The translations under genes and the position numbers were made by a program. Shown here piece after piece: positions 25,501-38,810 of a stretch of 64,000 nt of DNA. The notes under the pieces were generated by a model. It saw only the letters and a program-made list of their open reading frames with translations. It ran no database searches and had not been told where the DNA came from. The stretch's first letter is position 1; every line of letters begins with the position of its first letter. The stretch comes from Rotaria sp. Silwood1. Its lineage: Eukaryota; Rotifera; Eurotatoria; Philodinida; Philodinidae. Location of the stretch: contig CAJNOP010000002.1 in NCBI GenBank assembly GCA_905250075.1, forward strand, positions 3,973,867-4,037,866, read 5' to 3'.

Positions 25501-28500
25501 CATTATTATTTGATGATGCTTGTTGTTGTTGCTGTTTCTGACGTATACGTGAACCACGTTTAAGTATTATATCGGTACGTGCACAAGAATTTTGTGATAC
25601 TGAACGATCGTAAACTTGTAATAAAACAATTCCTTGAGATTTATTATAGCATTCTACAAATAAGAAATAGACGTTTTTTTGTAAATATTTTCTTTGTAAA
25701 AGAATTTGTTTTTTTTTTAACCTCTTTCACATGTTAACGGTGCTGGTCCTTCATCAGCAATGATTTCATGATTACCACTCATTGAACTATCTGATATATT
25801 TCCATCATCAGTAATATCGTTTGTTAATGAATCATTATCTTTTGATTCATTTAATGATGATTGAATAAGAAGTGGTGGTGGTGGTGGTACTGATGTTGGT
25901 GGTGGTAAACAAAGAGATGATGGAGTTACATCACCACTAAGAATTGTTGGATGTATTGGAGTTGATTTTGGTGTATGATTAAGACTATTTGAATGTGACT
26001 GTGATCGATATGATAATGGAGAATCCAATTCTTCATCTATAATAGTAAATATGAAAAAAGATTTTGTTTTTTTTTTTCATTTAATTCAATAAAAAATCAT
26101 GTATTTTATATACCTTTCGGTATTCGACGTTGATCAGGACTATGAATAGATGATGTTTTTGATGTACGTGAAAATGCTGAACGAGGTGAAGATAATAATG
26201 ATGATTGTAATAAATTCGAATGAAATGTTGATGAATTTTCATTTATATTTATTGGTTCAGATTTAATTGTTGATGATGGAGATAAAATAAAATTTGAATT
26301 TGTTTGTTTTGTATGATCAATAAGAATTTTATTTGTTATTTTTGCAGCACCAGTTGATAAAATTGACGATGGAGAATTTATTTCTTGTTTACATGCTGTC
26401 GGATTAGTTATTAATGGTGGTAATGGTTGAGATAGAGTTGATGATGATAATTCTTCAGTTTTAATTAGAAAACCTGATGATGTTGTCGTAGGTATCGTAT
26501 CTGAAGATTCTAAAAGTTAAAAACAAAAATAACATTTATCAATGTACACTCTTGATAAAACTACTGACACAGTGAATCGGTGTTCACTAAAGTATTGACT
26601 TACTCTAAAATTTTCTGCTATGGAATCTAAAAAAATTGTTCGTATGAATGCAAACTTGGAACCTTTTTTGGTTTCACATCAAACCCAAAAAAGTTCCGTA
26701 AGAAAAGCATAAAATATTTTGAAAGATCTATGCTATGAAGAACATGTTGCGCTTTTTTTACGAAGCCCCCCCCCCCCAAAAAAAATGGTTCCAAATTTGT
26801 ATCCGTAGGAAGAACTTCTTGACGATCTTTCAAAAAATTCATTTATTGCAGAAAGAATATATTAGATAAATCAGAAAACATCGATCCAATGTAGTTAGCC
26901 TGAGTTTTCGATGAACAATTTATTGAAACTACACATTGCTAATAACATTTATATGAAAATTTTTTGTCTTGATTTACAAAAAGAGATAATATGCATATAT
27001 ATACCTATTAAGGGTTTTTCATTTTCTTGTTCTTCTATTTTAATTCCAGTATTTATTGTTGGTTCATCTTTTATATTTTCTTCTTCTTCTCCTGTTTCTT
27101 GTTTTATTGATGATATTTGTTCATTAATACGAGTTTTCTTTTTTGAACGTGTCGATGATGTTTTTATTGATGAATTATTTTCATCAGATTTTTCAACTGT
27201 TGATGTTGATGTCGATGATGGAGGTAATGAGGATGATGATGATGATGATGATGATGGTAGTTGTGGTGGTGGTGGTGGTGGTGATGATGATTGTTTAAAT
27301 TTATTACGTTTTCTTTTACTACTACTACTTGGACTTGTTTCATTTAATGGTTTAAATAAATATGGTGGTGGTTCTTGATTTATAATAGGCATTTCACCAT
27401 ATTTTTTATAATACATTCTACAATCATAACATAATTGTTGACTATCACGTCCACCTGGTTGTAAATCTTTTGATATTGTTTGACAATGACGACAAAATTG
27501 TTCATCTGTATCTGTTGTTGTTGTATTATCATCATTATCAGAATTATGTTCGGATTCATCTTTATTATTTGTTTTTGTATTACGTTGTTTAGCTGGTGTT
27601 GGTGTTGTTGATAAATTAGCTGATGTTGAACATGGACGTTGTCGACGACGTGGACGACTTGATTGTGCTTGAGGAGTTTTTTTCCATAAATAATAAAATT
27701 CTACTAAATCAGAAGTTTCTTTATGTGGTAAATGTTCTTTACGTATACGATAAAAATTTTTTCCATATTGTCTTAAACCTTTAATAAATTTTTTTTGATC
27801 ATCATCTGACCATTTTCTATCAATACCTTTTGGTATTGGACATTTAACAAGTGCTTGTATAGCACGTTTACAATCATAATCATGATTATGTAAAACAGTT
27901 AAGGCATTTATTGTTGTATCATCTCGTTGTGCTACTTCATACATATCTTCTGGTAAACCTCTATCACACATACCAGCAAATGCTGCAATTGATCGTGCTG
28001 CTTGTAAATACATGGATAAATCAATATCGGATGTTTTATTTTTCCATAATAATTCTTCACGTAATGAACATAATTCATCATTAATACCGTTTGTTAATGA
28101 TGATGATGAATATGATTTCAAAAGTGGCAATTTGGCTTGATGTGATGGGCCAACACGAATTTCACCTTGCGTGTTCGCCAGTCTGCGCGCTTCAGGATTG
28201 TATGTTAATATATAAAAGAATGTATCCGGATCAGGTTTAAATGCACGAGCTTCTTCAATATCTTGATAATGAGCAACACGGCACCGACCTCTGAATTAAA
28301 TTAAAAAACATGTTTAGATAGACAAAACAAATCTTTATATATATATATATTTATTTATTTATAAATCTGTGTGTACGCAATAACTACATATTCTTTGTTC
28401 TCTTTTCCTTGTCAAGAGATTACAGTTGTCGGTCGTCATTTTTTTTTGCTTCTTTTTCTCGTTTTTTTTTTTTTTGTTCTATTCTTTATTCAAGTCAATA

Positions 28501-31500
28501 AGGTTTTAAATGTTCTTCTTACTTAATGTGTACGGCCGGATAGAATTCTTTGATTTCCGATACGAATAATTCACGACCAATAATATTTGGATCTTGTATT
28601 ATACCAGAATCTTTCGTTTGTTTATCTTTAATTGATGATGTTTGATTGTTACCCTCTTTAAGAAACAAAATAAAACATATTAATCAATATATTTATTTAT
28701 ATATTTATATTTATAGATATACCGTTTTCTTTTTCTATACATAAAAAACAACAAAAAGCATCAAGTAATTTAGTTTTCTTTTAGATGAATGAACGGAAAT
28801 GATGTCGACGACGACAACGACTACTCTGCTTGCTTATTCGCGCTCTCTTATTTCTTGCACACATACACACACACACAATATACAGAATCAAAAAGGCAGT
28901 GTGAGGATGTAGGATGAAGCAGAGAATGAGAAACGGGTCGATAGAGAAAGAAACAGCAAAAAAAAAGGAAAGGAAAAGAAAAGAAGACGAGAGAGCTCGC
29001 CTCGGTCCTTGAAACTAATCAATCATCCTTCTGTTAGCTGAAGCACGGCACGACAGCTTATCAGGTGTAGATTATTGACATTTAAAAGTTATTCTGATCA
29101 ATCAATTGAAAAAGAAAATCGAAGAATCTATATCAAAGAATAAAATGAACAAGTATAGAAAAGAAAAAAAAAAGAAATTAAAAAAAGAATATGTAAGATC
29201 GCGTGTCGACACGCCCATTTGACCGATCTCTTGAGATGAGTGTTCAACTTCTATTCTTTACTCAACTCACAATTCGACGATGAATTAAAAGCGGTATATA
29301 ACATATATACATCTATATATATATATATATATATTGAAACACAACAATTAATGCTAGCAGGACGCGCGAGTTGTCGTTGCCGTTCTACTGTATATGTCAT
29401 TAACCAGAAATTATAACATGCACACACACACACATATATATATATATGAAGAGAAAGGATCAACTTGCCAAGTGCGATAAGACAAATAGTCGTAGCAAAA
29501 TAAAAAAGAAAAGAGAAAAATAATGCTGATAGATATAATCATAATAAATAATATACATATCAACAAGAAAACAAATGAAATCGATAATTTGTTGCTTATT
29601 TTAAGTAATAATTCTTCTTCATTTAGTCTTTATGAATTACCTTCGTTTATATATGAAGTATATGATGCAAAATGTGCATGTTAAGTGTGAAAAGAAAGTG
29701 AATAGATCAACGCGAATCATAATGGACACACAGAGACGATGAAGAGAAAGAAAGAATAGCATACATAGAGAGAGAGAGAGAGAAAGCTCGTTGTTGCTAG
29801 TGTCACCTTAATAAGGAACAAACCGGCGTCGTGTCACGGTCCTTCTCTCTCTCTCTCTTTTCTCTATATGTGTGTGTGCTCGCGCGCTCTCATTCCTTTT
29901 GCTGCACGACAGCGTCTCACGAACGCGCAATGCTAATGTTCGTTGAAGAGGAAGGAAAAGAAAACAACAGACGATGCACACAGCAACAATTCATCGCTCG
30001 TCATCGGGTTGGTTGAGATATAGATATATTATAGACATTATATTATTTATTACTGTGACATGAGCCACTACTATATTCTAATACATACAATCCTCGATCA
30101 TTTGTTGTTTAATGATAAAACAGGGTGTGAATACATGTAGATACATACATGTAGATACATATATATATATATTTATATATGTATGTTTGATTTAAATGTT
30201 TTGCTTCTGATAAATGAATAGAACAAAAGGTCCTTTGTAGAAAAAGAAAAAAAAAAAACTACAACAGATACCTCGATTAAGAAGGATGCGAACATATAAT
30301 AAATATATACAGAACGAGAAAAAAAGTCAGTTGATCCGATTAATCAATCACTTATGGTATCGGATATGTTTCTGTTTGTTCGGCTCGATGAACCCGTATA
30401 TAAGCATACGCATACCATATAGTGACATAAAATATGAATACCTGAAAAAGACTCTTTTTTATTTATGTTTCTTTTTTTTTCTTTTCTTTTTTTTTTTTTT
30501 TTTTCTTTCTTTCTACATTTCTTAATTGATGTGGTGATGACGCGTTTGTTGTAATTGATGTTGTTATTGTCAAATAACCAACAGCACAAAAGAACAAAAA
30601 ATGTAACAAATAAGTTGGATTTATAAATGTTTCTTTTCTTTCAATAAGACTTTGATTATGAAAAACGAAGAAGTGAATAATGATGATTACACAAACTTAG
30701 TATCATATGCATTTGATTATAAATCAAAAAAAAAACGATGATGATGATGATGATAAAGAAGACACACATATATATATATTGACAATGATAACACAACGAA
30801 ACGAGAGCGAAAGTAACGTGTACTTATAATAGCACAAAAAAAAAAAGAAGAAAAGAAAAATTTGATATTTTGCTTGTGTTTCGTTTTGCTTACATGCGCG
30901 CTGCTACTTAAAAGGATTTCTATTATTGTTGTTAGAGTGAAGAGAGAGAGAGAAGAGAAAGAGAAGAACGACTTGCCACCATCGCCCGCCCGCCGATCAA
31001 TGATTACACTAGACTGATTATCATCTGCATTTCGTCGAGTCCTGTGTCGGTCGTCGCTCATTTTCACGCGCTATCTCCTTTCTATCCTCTCATGTACTCT
31101 CTTTCTCCTTCTCTTTGGACTCTCATCGTTCTTCGTCGATGAATTATATACACTCTAACAATAATTTGACAGTGGCTATGTGCCTAGTCTCAATGCAAAT
31201 GCGCACATACACATACACACACACACACACACATATCGTGAGAGAGGAGAAGTAAAATAGGGAGTATGTAATTGAAGAAGAAAACGAAGAACGAAGGGTG
31301 AGCATAAAGAAAGAAGAAAGAAATTCTCTACACTACCATCACCAATGAGTACTAGACGTCAATATGTCGAGAGAAAAAAAAAAGAGGAAATCTCTCCACA
31401 CATGCCGATCAATACCACTCGTCAATAGTAGTAATAGTAATAGTAGTAGTAACATTCTTATCTCTTTTTCTTTATATGTATCATTGAACAGAATTGAATT

Positions 31501-31579
31501 TTAATGATAGTTGACTATGTTCTATATCCACGACTAATTATATCGACTTATGTCAAACAATAAAAAAAAAAAAAAAAAA

Positions 31580-31615
<36 letters not shown>

Positions 31616-33567
31616 TGATGACGGTGATGATGATGATGGCGATGATGATGATGATGACATTACTTTTCTTTACTCACCTGTAATAGTGTGTACGCTTAAG
31701 TATGTATGTATATACGAATGAGTGAAGTAAAGAAAAAAATCAATCACAAATGGAAAATAAGAAAAAGAAAAACGACACACGACACCATATACAACATCGT
31801 TGTCGCCGACAATGATGTGATATTGTTCTTCTATTTGTCCCTCCGGCAGCTAAAGAGAGTAAGCAGGAGCTCCTGTTGAGAGACAGAAAAAAGAAAAGCG
31901 ACAACGACGACAAACTACTCGACGCAAGCGTGTATGTGTGTGTGTGTGTGTGGCAAACACATAATGGCGAGAAGAGCAACAAACAATCAACATACACCCT
32001 TATGTGCTCCTTTATATATATAAATAGATGACGATTTAAACTTTTAATCGAATGTGAAGAATAAGAAAAAGAAAAACGTTTTATTATTACAATGATTATT
32101 TTTGTTTAGCTATTCATAGTCAAATTACATCCAAATGAATCGGATTGACATCTATTGTCTCATAGATAATCTGTCAATCCAGTATAAGCAACACAACAAA
32201 AAAAAAAAAACATTGAAAGAGCAGAAAAAAAAAAACGGAAGAAATGAAGTAATGAAAAACAAAAATGGAAGAAATGCAGATAAAAAAATATAAGAATGCA
32301 AGAGAATAATTGACTTCACTAACTATGACAGTTTTTCTTTAAAACCAGTAATCGTTTGTAATAATACACGTCATAGAACATATATACACATTGTTTCTTT
32401 GACGAAGATATGAAGAATGTGTTTATATATGTATTATTATACATCGACTTTCTTTTCTCAATACTTATTGATGATATGTATTGGATGATGATGAATAGTA
32501 ATAACATTCGGTATTTCTTTTTTCTTTCTTTCTCTTGGGTACAAAAAAGAAAAAAATGAATGAATTGATATAATGCAAACAAAGGTTTGAATGAAAAATT
32601 TTATAGATTAAATACAGACATACACATATTGACTACTAATTGGTTCTATTACTGTTTAATTATTAGCTTGAATTTGATTCTTATTCGATAGAGATAATAC
32701 CCGATGTTGATGATTATCAATTGTGCGCATTTGTCTAGCTTGTTTTTTTCTGCTACTAGCATATATGTTCTTTAACCCGCCTCATATAAAAGAACGATAG
32801 AGCAAGAAAGAATGACATTTTACTATATACATTATACAATGATTTATATAGACATTGACTGACGCTGCCATCACTACTGGCATTATAGTATATAGGAAAA
32901 GAACTGAGAAACAAAAAAAAAAAAAAAGAAAGAAAAAGCAATATAGAATTATATTGAATAAATAAATAATTTACAGGTAAAACTTACGATTTTCATGATA
33001 ACGATCTTCAATAAGAAGATGATAAAGATTAGGTGGAATTTCAGCAGGTCGATAATACCAACGTACTTCGAGCATAACATGATCTTTTCTTGTCTAGATT
33101 ATAGAAAATAGAAAATAATATTTTGATATATGATTAATGATTATTTAACATACTAAACGAAAATCAAGTATACAAGCTATTGAATATGGTTCAGCTTGTT
33201 TATTTGTTTCCAAATAAACATGATCTAAATAAAAATAATAATAGAAAAAAACAAAAAAATTGATTTATCAAAATTTCAATTATTTCTTACCTCCGACTCG
33301 GTAAGAAACACCATTTTTATCAGTGTGAGATTCAATTTTTTCATCTTTAAATGTATGTCGATTGGATTTAACAGTTGATGTTGTTACACGAGTTGTTAAA
33401 GGTTTATTTGTATTGTTATTATTATTAGTAGTATTATTAGTATTCTGCGCACGAAGACGTTCTTCGAGACCTTAACAAAAAAATTTAATGAATAGAATAA
33501 AAACACTTAATTCTTTATTTTTTTTTTTTAATGTTATACAATTACTTTGTTCATCTTCTGCATCCAT
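24205..33567 (-). CDS. RERE: Atrophin/RERE chromatin corepressor
   Basis: A nuclear receptor-linked corepressor that binds histone deacetylases. Twelve exons in transcript order: 33546-33567, 33291-33470, 33154-33224, 32988-33093, 28523-28655, 27005-28290, 26114-26509, 25722-26036, 25379-25653, 24654-25311, 24412-24587, 24205-24339. They join to 1250 residues. Domains run in the RERE order: BAH (about 68-205, with VMLEVRWYYRPAEIP and FFYILTYNPEARRL), ELM2 (from GEIRVGPSHQAKLP, about 213-315), SANT (about 330-375, GLRQYGKNFYRIRKEHLP), and a GATA zinc finger (C438, C441, C459, C462). A Ser/Pro-rich and polyQ atrophin region follows, with the conserved NSCARTD, a His-rich HSHIHSHSHTHLHL and a final RQQQLRFPFHH-like tail. 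Intron 4 is 4.3 kb and full of microsatellites. Only about 150 bp separate its start from the PPP6C stop on the same strand. The second donor choice after YHEN was set by reading phase. Confidence 0.93.
25461..25535 (-). repeat. Trinucleotide run encoding polyglutamine in RERE
   Basis: Reads as CAA/CAG on the coding strand, giving about ten consecutive Gln, then more Gln after a short Asn-rich break. Such tracts vary in length in atrophins. Confidence 0.85.
26632..26832. mobile_element. Small inverted-repeat element in RERE intron, with a C tract
   Basis: The left part (TGCAAACTTGGAACC) and right part (GGTTCCAAATTTGTATCC) are inverted copies, extended by TTGTTCGTATGAA against the complement of TAGGAAGAACTT. 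A run of about fourteen C lies just inside the right arm. It is roughly 200 bp without coding capacity, a probable MITE. Confidence 0.5.
28656..32987 (-). other. RERE intron 4, 4.3 kb, microsatellite-rich
   Basis: A long intron splitting the BAH domain. It contains (CA)n at 28860-28878, (TA)n at 29315-29334 and 29433-29447, (GA)n near 29769-29783, (CA)n at 31203-31232, (AAT)n at 31581-31612 followed by (ATG)n to 31660, and (GT)n near 31934-31951. Open frames inside are low-complexity and were not accepted as genes. The density of CpG-containing, GC-richer segments around 28.8-31.1 kb could mark regulatory DNA, but no specific site was recognised. Confidence 0.7.
31581..31660. repeat. (AAT)n then (ATG)n compound microsatellite
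   Basis: About eleven AAT units run directly into ATG units with a few interruptions. Confidence 0.9.
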
Positions 33568-33718
33568 ATTTAAAAATGCATATGACAAAAAAAAAATCTA
33601 GAAGAAAAAGAAATACTTTTTTTCTATACACAAAGTAACACTGTTGGTACAAAGGAAAAAAAAAAACGAGACAATTGAAATAAAATTTCTTGAATTTATT
33701 TTTATTTTTATTTTTTTA

Positions 33719-35375
33719 TTAAAGAAAATACGGTGTCGTTGTTTTAGCTGGTATAACCCGTTCATTATCGGGTACAGCATTAAATAATTTTGTTTCATGA
33801 TTTGTTGCTGTATGAAAAGCAAGTATAGCAGCTATATTACCACACCGATAACAATAATTTGGTGCAGACCATACCGTTACAAGATGCTCATCGAACATAA
33901 ATTTAATCCCTAGAAAACAAAAAATAGAAATATACGAATAATCTCGACTATTAATGGTAATGTGTCCCATGAGAAATATAGATATTCATTCATGTGAAGA
34001 AACTAAACGCGGAGAAAAAGAAATTTTCATCATCAATCTTTTTTTTTTTCTTCTTCTTTTTCTTATGTGTTTGAAATCTTTAAATTATTTTTCTGTTGAT
34101 TTTATATTATCATATTAGGAAAAATCATATTCAATCCATTGCTAATATATCTGATCTATTATTCTTTCATTTGATTGTATTTGCCTACCTTTATTTTGTA
34201 TGAAGAAAAAAAAATAAGAAACGATTAAAGAAAAATATAAGATTTCATATTTTTGTTTAAAGAAATTAAAATAGAATACATTTCTTTTTTTTATCTATAC
34301 AATAAACAAAAACAATTAAGTCTGATAAGAGACTAAAAAAAATAGAAAAATGAAGATATACATTTATTGTACGTGTTTGGTATTTCGATTGAAAAAAAAA
34401 AAAGAAGGCAAATACATTCAACTAAAAATCAGATAAAAATTAATAACAATACTGTAGGTGTTTTTCTTTTTGATGATTATTTTTAACACGACTTTACTAG
34501 CTGATGATAGAATTATCATTTAGAACATTTGTAGAAAACATATAATTACTAACCTTCTTGAACAAGTTGATGAGCACGGCATATTAAACTTAATTGATTA
34601 TTATGCATAAATTGATTTGTTGGCTTTTCTCCAAATAACCATCCAGCTCCTCGTGGTGATATAGCCCACCAATCAATATCATCTGGATCAGACCACATTA
34701 AATCACAAAAACCACCACGATGTGGAATTTCTTGATCACGTTCAATTGTACGCATTTGATCAATTGTACCAATATCTGGCGAAAGACCTCCTAAATAAAA
34801 ATAAAAAAAAAAGAACAGCATTGTTTTCTCTTTAAATATATAATAATAATAATAATAATTAACTAACCATGGATACATAAAACTTCATTATCAATCAATG
34901 CACCAATTGGCATTAGATCAAATAAACGACAACAAAATCTCCATAAATTAGCATTTCCATATTTTTTCATACATTCATCATAAAAACCATAAACTTGTGT
35001 TACTTGTCTTGATTCATGATTACCACGTAATAATGTTATACGATCGGGCCATTTAGCTTTAAAAACAAGTAATTGTGTTAAAGTTTCTAAACTATAATAA
35101 CCTCGATCAACAAAATCACCCATAAAAATATATTGTGTATCAGGTGGATAACCACCTGTACGAAATAATTCTTGTACATCATAATATTGTCCATGTAAAT
35201 CACCACATATAGTTACTGGTGAAAAAACTGGTTGAACATTGGATTCTTCAAAAAAAATATCTGATATTATTGTACATAATTGTTTAAAATCAGTTTCAGG
35301 TAAATATTTGCAATCTTTTATCCACTCAATCCATCGATCAATATCACCATTCATATTGGAATTATTTTCATTCAT
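33719..35375 (-). CDS. PPP6C: Serine/threonine protein phosphatase 6 catalytic subunit
   Basis: A catalytic subunit of PP6, a PP2A-type metallophosphatase that acts in cell-cycle and NF-kB control with SAPS and ankyrin subunits. Exons 34868-35375, 34554-34790 and 33719-33909 give 311 residues (the human protein has 305). Metal-site motifs are all present: GDLHG (58-62), GDFVDRG (86-92) and RGNHE (117-121), then the WSDP loop and [11 protein letters not shown]. The C-terminal TTTPYFL is the end typical of PPP2A, 4 and 6; [14 protein letters not shown] points to PP6. The N-terminus is a few residues longer and Asn-rich. The middle intron of about 640 bp has nothing coding. It sits between U2AF1 and RERE, all on the same strand with spacers under 160 bp. 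Confidence 0.96.
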
Positions 35376-35502
35376 TATCTAGAATAGACAACAAAAATTT
35401 ATTTTTTTTTTTATGTTTTTTTTTTTTTGTTTTCGTTCAATTTATTAAAACACAAAAACAAAAGTTTATATATTTATTGATTTGTTCTTTGTTTTTTGTT
35501 AT

Positions 35503-37238
35503 TTATCGTCGACGATCTTTTTCACGTGATCGTGAACGATCACGAGATGGTGATCGTGAATCACTATGAGTTTTACGTTGACGTCGTTGATATAAACGTT
35601 TTCTTAAATCTTTTGAAATCTTCAAATACAACAAAAAAAAAAAAAAAGTCAAATTATTTAATTAACAAAAAAGAATTTATTTTACTTACAGGTTTCAAAT
35701 GCATAAAATTACAGAAACCACCTCGTGGACAATCACTAATAAACAAAAAAAAAAAAAAATTAGAAGAATAAATATAATATCTACGACATTAACTATTAAG
35801 AAAGTTATAAATAAAAGAAAAATATTATATTTCATTATATTTGTTTATCATATGAGTAAGCCTTCTACAGTTTCAATCAAATTATATTCTTCGATTATAA
35901 AACTATTATTCTGTTTTCATATCAATTATTAATCAATAATATACAATATAAATAGTTATTTAAAGGTTACAATGTTTTTGGACTTATAATATTTTTTACA
36001 GTTTCAACGAAATTTCTTAGTCTAAGTCTGATAATTATTCCAAAGATGGATAACATATTTTTCCAAGTATCTGGCGATTTTTCTTCGACAATCTTATAAT
36101 AGAGTATAACCCGTTGGATTAGACCAGGACCCCCCCCCCCCCCTCAGGGCGATGATTACAATCGTCGAAATAGCTAAGAACAGTACTGTATACAGTTTGT
36201 GACTAAATTTTATTCTAATATAAATAGTTTACTATAAAGTAATCTGCAGAATAATAAACCCTACGAGAAGGGCTTATTAGCCTCATAAATTCTTCATCAA
36301 ACTTTTATAAACCCTTCAAAGATTTATTATTCTATTCGGCTTTTTACTGTACTGATAACAGGTGTCAAATAGTCTGAAGGTTGATTATCCAATGGTCCCT
36401 ATGTGACCGAGAGGGTCAACATGAAATTTTTCAACCAACCCGATGGACTATTGATAAGAGTGAAAATTTATTTTTCTCGATTTTGATTGGTTTTCAATAT
36501 ATATTGATATACTATCGAGTTCAAACTTTTGTATAATTGTCACTAGTCTATTTTATTTTTAATAAAGACAATCATATTTGTTTATATATATGAATTTCTT
36601 AAAAATATTATATAGACTAAGTCGAGGAAAGAAAAGATTGATATGATTTAATATAAGATCGTACTAAATTCATACCCCATTTGATATTGTCGACAACATG
36701 CTTCATGAAAATCAGTTACAGGACTTAATTCAGCATAAACAGCACGTCCATCAAACCAACGATTATTAAGATCAACAACAGCTTTTTCAGCATCTGCTTC
36801 AGCATGAAATTTAACATAACAATTACCTTGTAAGAAAAAAAAAAAAAAAAAAGTAAGAATATTTTTTTTATTTTTTATAGATAAATCAAAATAAATTTTA
36901 CCAGCTAAATGTTCAGATAAATTATCACAAATATTCATTTCTTCAATTTCACCATATTTTCTTTCTAATTCAATAAATAATTCTTCAAATGTATCATCAA
37001 AATGTTCTTGTATACGTTCTTCCGTAATTTCATCAGCAATAAATGATTTATCTGCTTTTTGTGAACTATTTTCTAAACTTAAATAAAGATTTTTTAATAA
37101 TATTGTTTGACTAAATGTTGGTTTATTATGTAATTTTGAACAATGTTCACCATGTCGACATGCACCAATTTTAAAGAAAAATGAACAATTAACTTTATCT
37201 TTTTCTGTACCAAATATTGATGCAAGATAATCAGCCAT
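35503..37238 (-). CDS. U2AF1: U2AF small subunit, splicing factor
   Basis: Recognises the AG at 3' splice sites as part of the U2AF heterodimer. Exons 36902-37238, 36676-36826, 35690-35735 and 35503-35619 give 216 residues. The start MADYLASIFGTEKDKVNCSF is chosen to match the family; the frame upstream of it is not conserved. Domains: CCCH zinc finger 1 (NCSFFFKIGACRHGEHCSKLH), a U2AF-homology motif with the EEMNICDNLSEHLAG and NNRWFDGRAVYAELSPVTDF blocks, zinc finger 2 (CCRQYQMGDCPRGGFCNFMH), and a short RS tail (SRSPSRDRSRSREKD). The tail is shorter than in human and lacks the glycine run. The second intron (35736-36675) is long and holds a C-rich tract. It is head to head with HSD17B12. 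Confidence 0.95.
36128..36142 (+). repeat. Poly-C tract in U2AF1 intron
   Basis: A run of about fifteen C stands out in AT-rich DNA. The surrounding 36.1-36.4 kb looks like decayed repeat sequence. Confidence 0.8.
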
Positions 37239-37490
37239 GATATTAAATTTATCGTAGATATTTGACACAATATGTATACTATGTGTATATGCACAAGAGC
37301 AAATACAAAACGAACAAACACAATACGTTCTTTCTTTCTTCTATTATTCATCCAGAAAATATTCTATGGATAGACTTAACTTCATTGGTTTAAAGTTCAT
37401 AACAACAAATATTTTTTTTTTTTTAACTTGTTCATTATTATTCATTGAATAAGTAGAGAAGAAAAAAAAAGCTACTACTAAAATTTGATA
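37239..37490. promoter_or_regulatory. Divergent promoter between U2AF1 and HSD17B12
   Basis: 252 bp separate the two start codons on opposite strands, so both promoters lie here. AT-rich; no named site was identified. Confidence 0.5.
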
Positions 37491-38810
37491 ATGGGTTTTT
37501 TAGCAACAACTGGAGCATTTGCACTTGTTTATGTTGCAGCACGTCTTGCTGCTTTTCTTTATCGACTTTTATGTCCAGTTAGACTTGATATAAAAAAATT
37601 TGGTGAATGGGCATTGGTTACTGGTAGTACAGATGGAATTGGTAGAGCATATGCAATTGAATTGGCTAAACGAGGTAGAAAAGTTAATTTAAAAAAAAGA
37701 TATATATATAAATTAATTAATATTATTTTATTAGGTCTTAATATAGTTTTAATTAGTCGAACAAAAGATAAATTAGAACAAGTAGCAAAAGAAGTTCAAA
37801 GTAAAAATTCAGCCGTAGAAGTTAAAACAATTGCTATTGATTTTACAAGTAAGATTATTTATTTAAATAGAATCGGATACTTAGATAAGAATCATTTGTA
37901 TTAAAGATTCGCATGAAAAAAAAAGATTTAGATAAGAACAAAAACATATGGATTTTACCAGAAAAAAGAAAAATCAATAAATGATTGTTGTTTTTTAAAT
38001 TTATCTAGAAGACAATTCAATCTATGCAACAATTCATGAAAATATTCGTGGTTTGGATATTGGTGTTTTAGTAAATAATGTTGGAATGTCTTATGAATAT
38101 CCAGAATTTTTTGATAAAGTTGAAAATAGTGCAAAACTTGTCAACGATATGATTAGATGTAATGTTGATTCAGTTGCTTATTTAACACAAATGATTTTAC
38201 CAGGTCTATCTATTATTTTTACATTAAAATAATTATAAAATATTTATTTGTTTTTTATTACATATATATATATATATATAGATATGCTTCAAAAACGACG
38301 AGGACTTATTGTTAATTTATCAAGTGTTTCGGGTCGACGACCAGTACCATTATTAGCGCTTTATTCAGGCACAAAAGGATTTGTTGATTTATTTTCACGG
38401 TTAGTTAAATGTTGAAAAACAAAATTGATTTTGTTAATCCATTTTTTCTAATGTAGATCATTAGCTGCTGAATGTGCATCACGTGGTGTATTAGTTCAAT
38501 CATTATGTCCAGGTTTTGTTGTTAGTAAATTATCAGGCATTCGTAAATCATCATTATTTTCTCCAACACCAGAACAATTTGTTAGCAGTGCCATTGATCG
38601 TATTTCACTTCCATATACAACTGGATATTGGGCACATGAACTTCAAGTGAACATAATTGAATGATAATGCTTTTTTTTTTCTTTCTATTGATATTTATTT
38701 AGGATTTTGGTCAATCACTTTTACCAGATTTTCTTTCGAACAAAGCAACAATGTTTGTCTTAGGTGGTGTTCGTGCTAAAGCACTTAAAAAACGCAACAA
38801 AAAACAATAA
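37491..38810 (+). CDS. HSD17B12: Very-long-chain 3-oxoacyl-CoA reductase / 17-beta-HSD type 12
   Basis: An ER-membrane short-chain dehydrogenase that reduces 3-ketoacyl-CoA in fatty-acid elongation. Exons 37491-37674, 37735-37848, 38009-38203, 38282-38399, 38457-38646 and 38703-38810 give 302 residues. A hydrophobic N-terminal segment (about 4-28) anchors it. NADPH motif TGSTDGIG is at 44-51, followed by LVNNVGMSY, then the catalytic Ser in NLSSVSG (178/179) with Tyr192 and Lys196 in YSGTK. The C-terminus is Lys-rich ([10 protein letters not shown]), resembling but not exactly matching an ER dilysine signal. The length and order fit the family well. Its divergent neighbour is U2AF1. Confidence 0.93.

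Noticed and set aside
26911-27378. 155-codon plus-strand frame with Asp and Gly runs
   Set aside because: Antisense of Ser/Pro-rich RERE coding sequence; no independent evidence.
29251-32941. Several 60-116 codon frames in the large RERE intron
   Set aside because: All consist of translated microsatellites or poly-Lys/Phe tracts.
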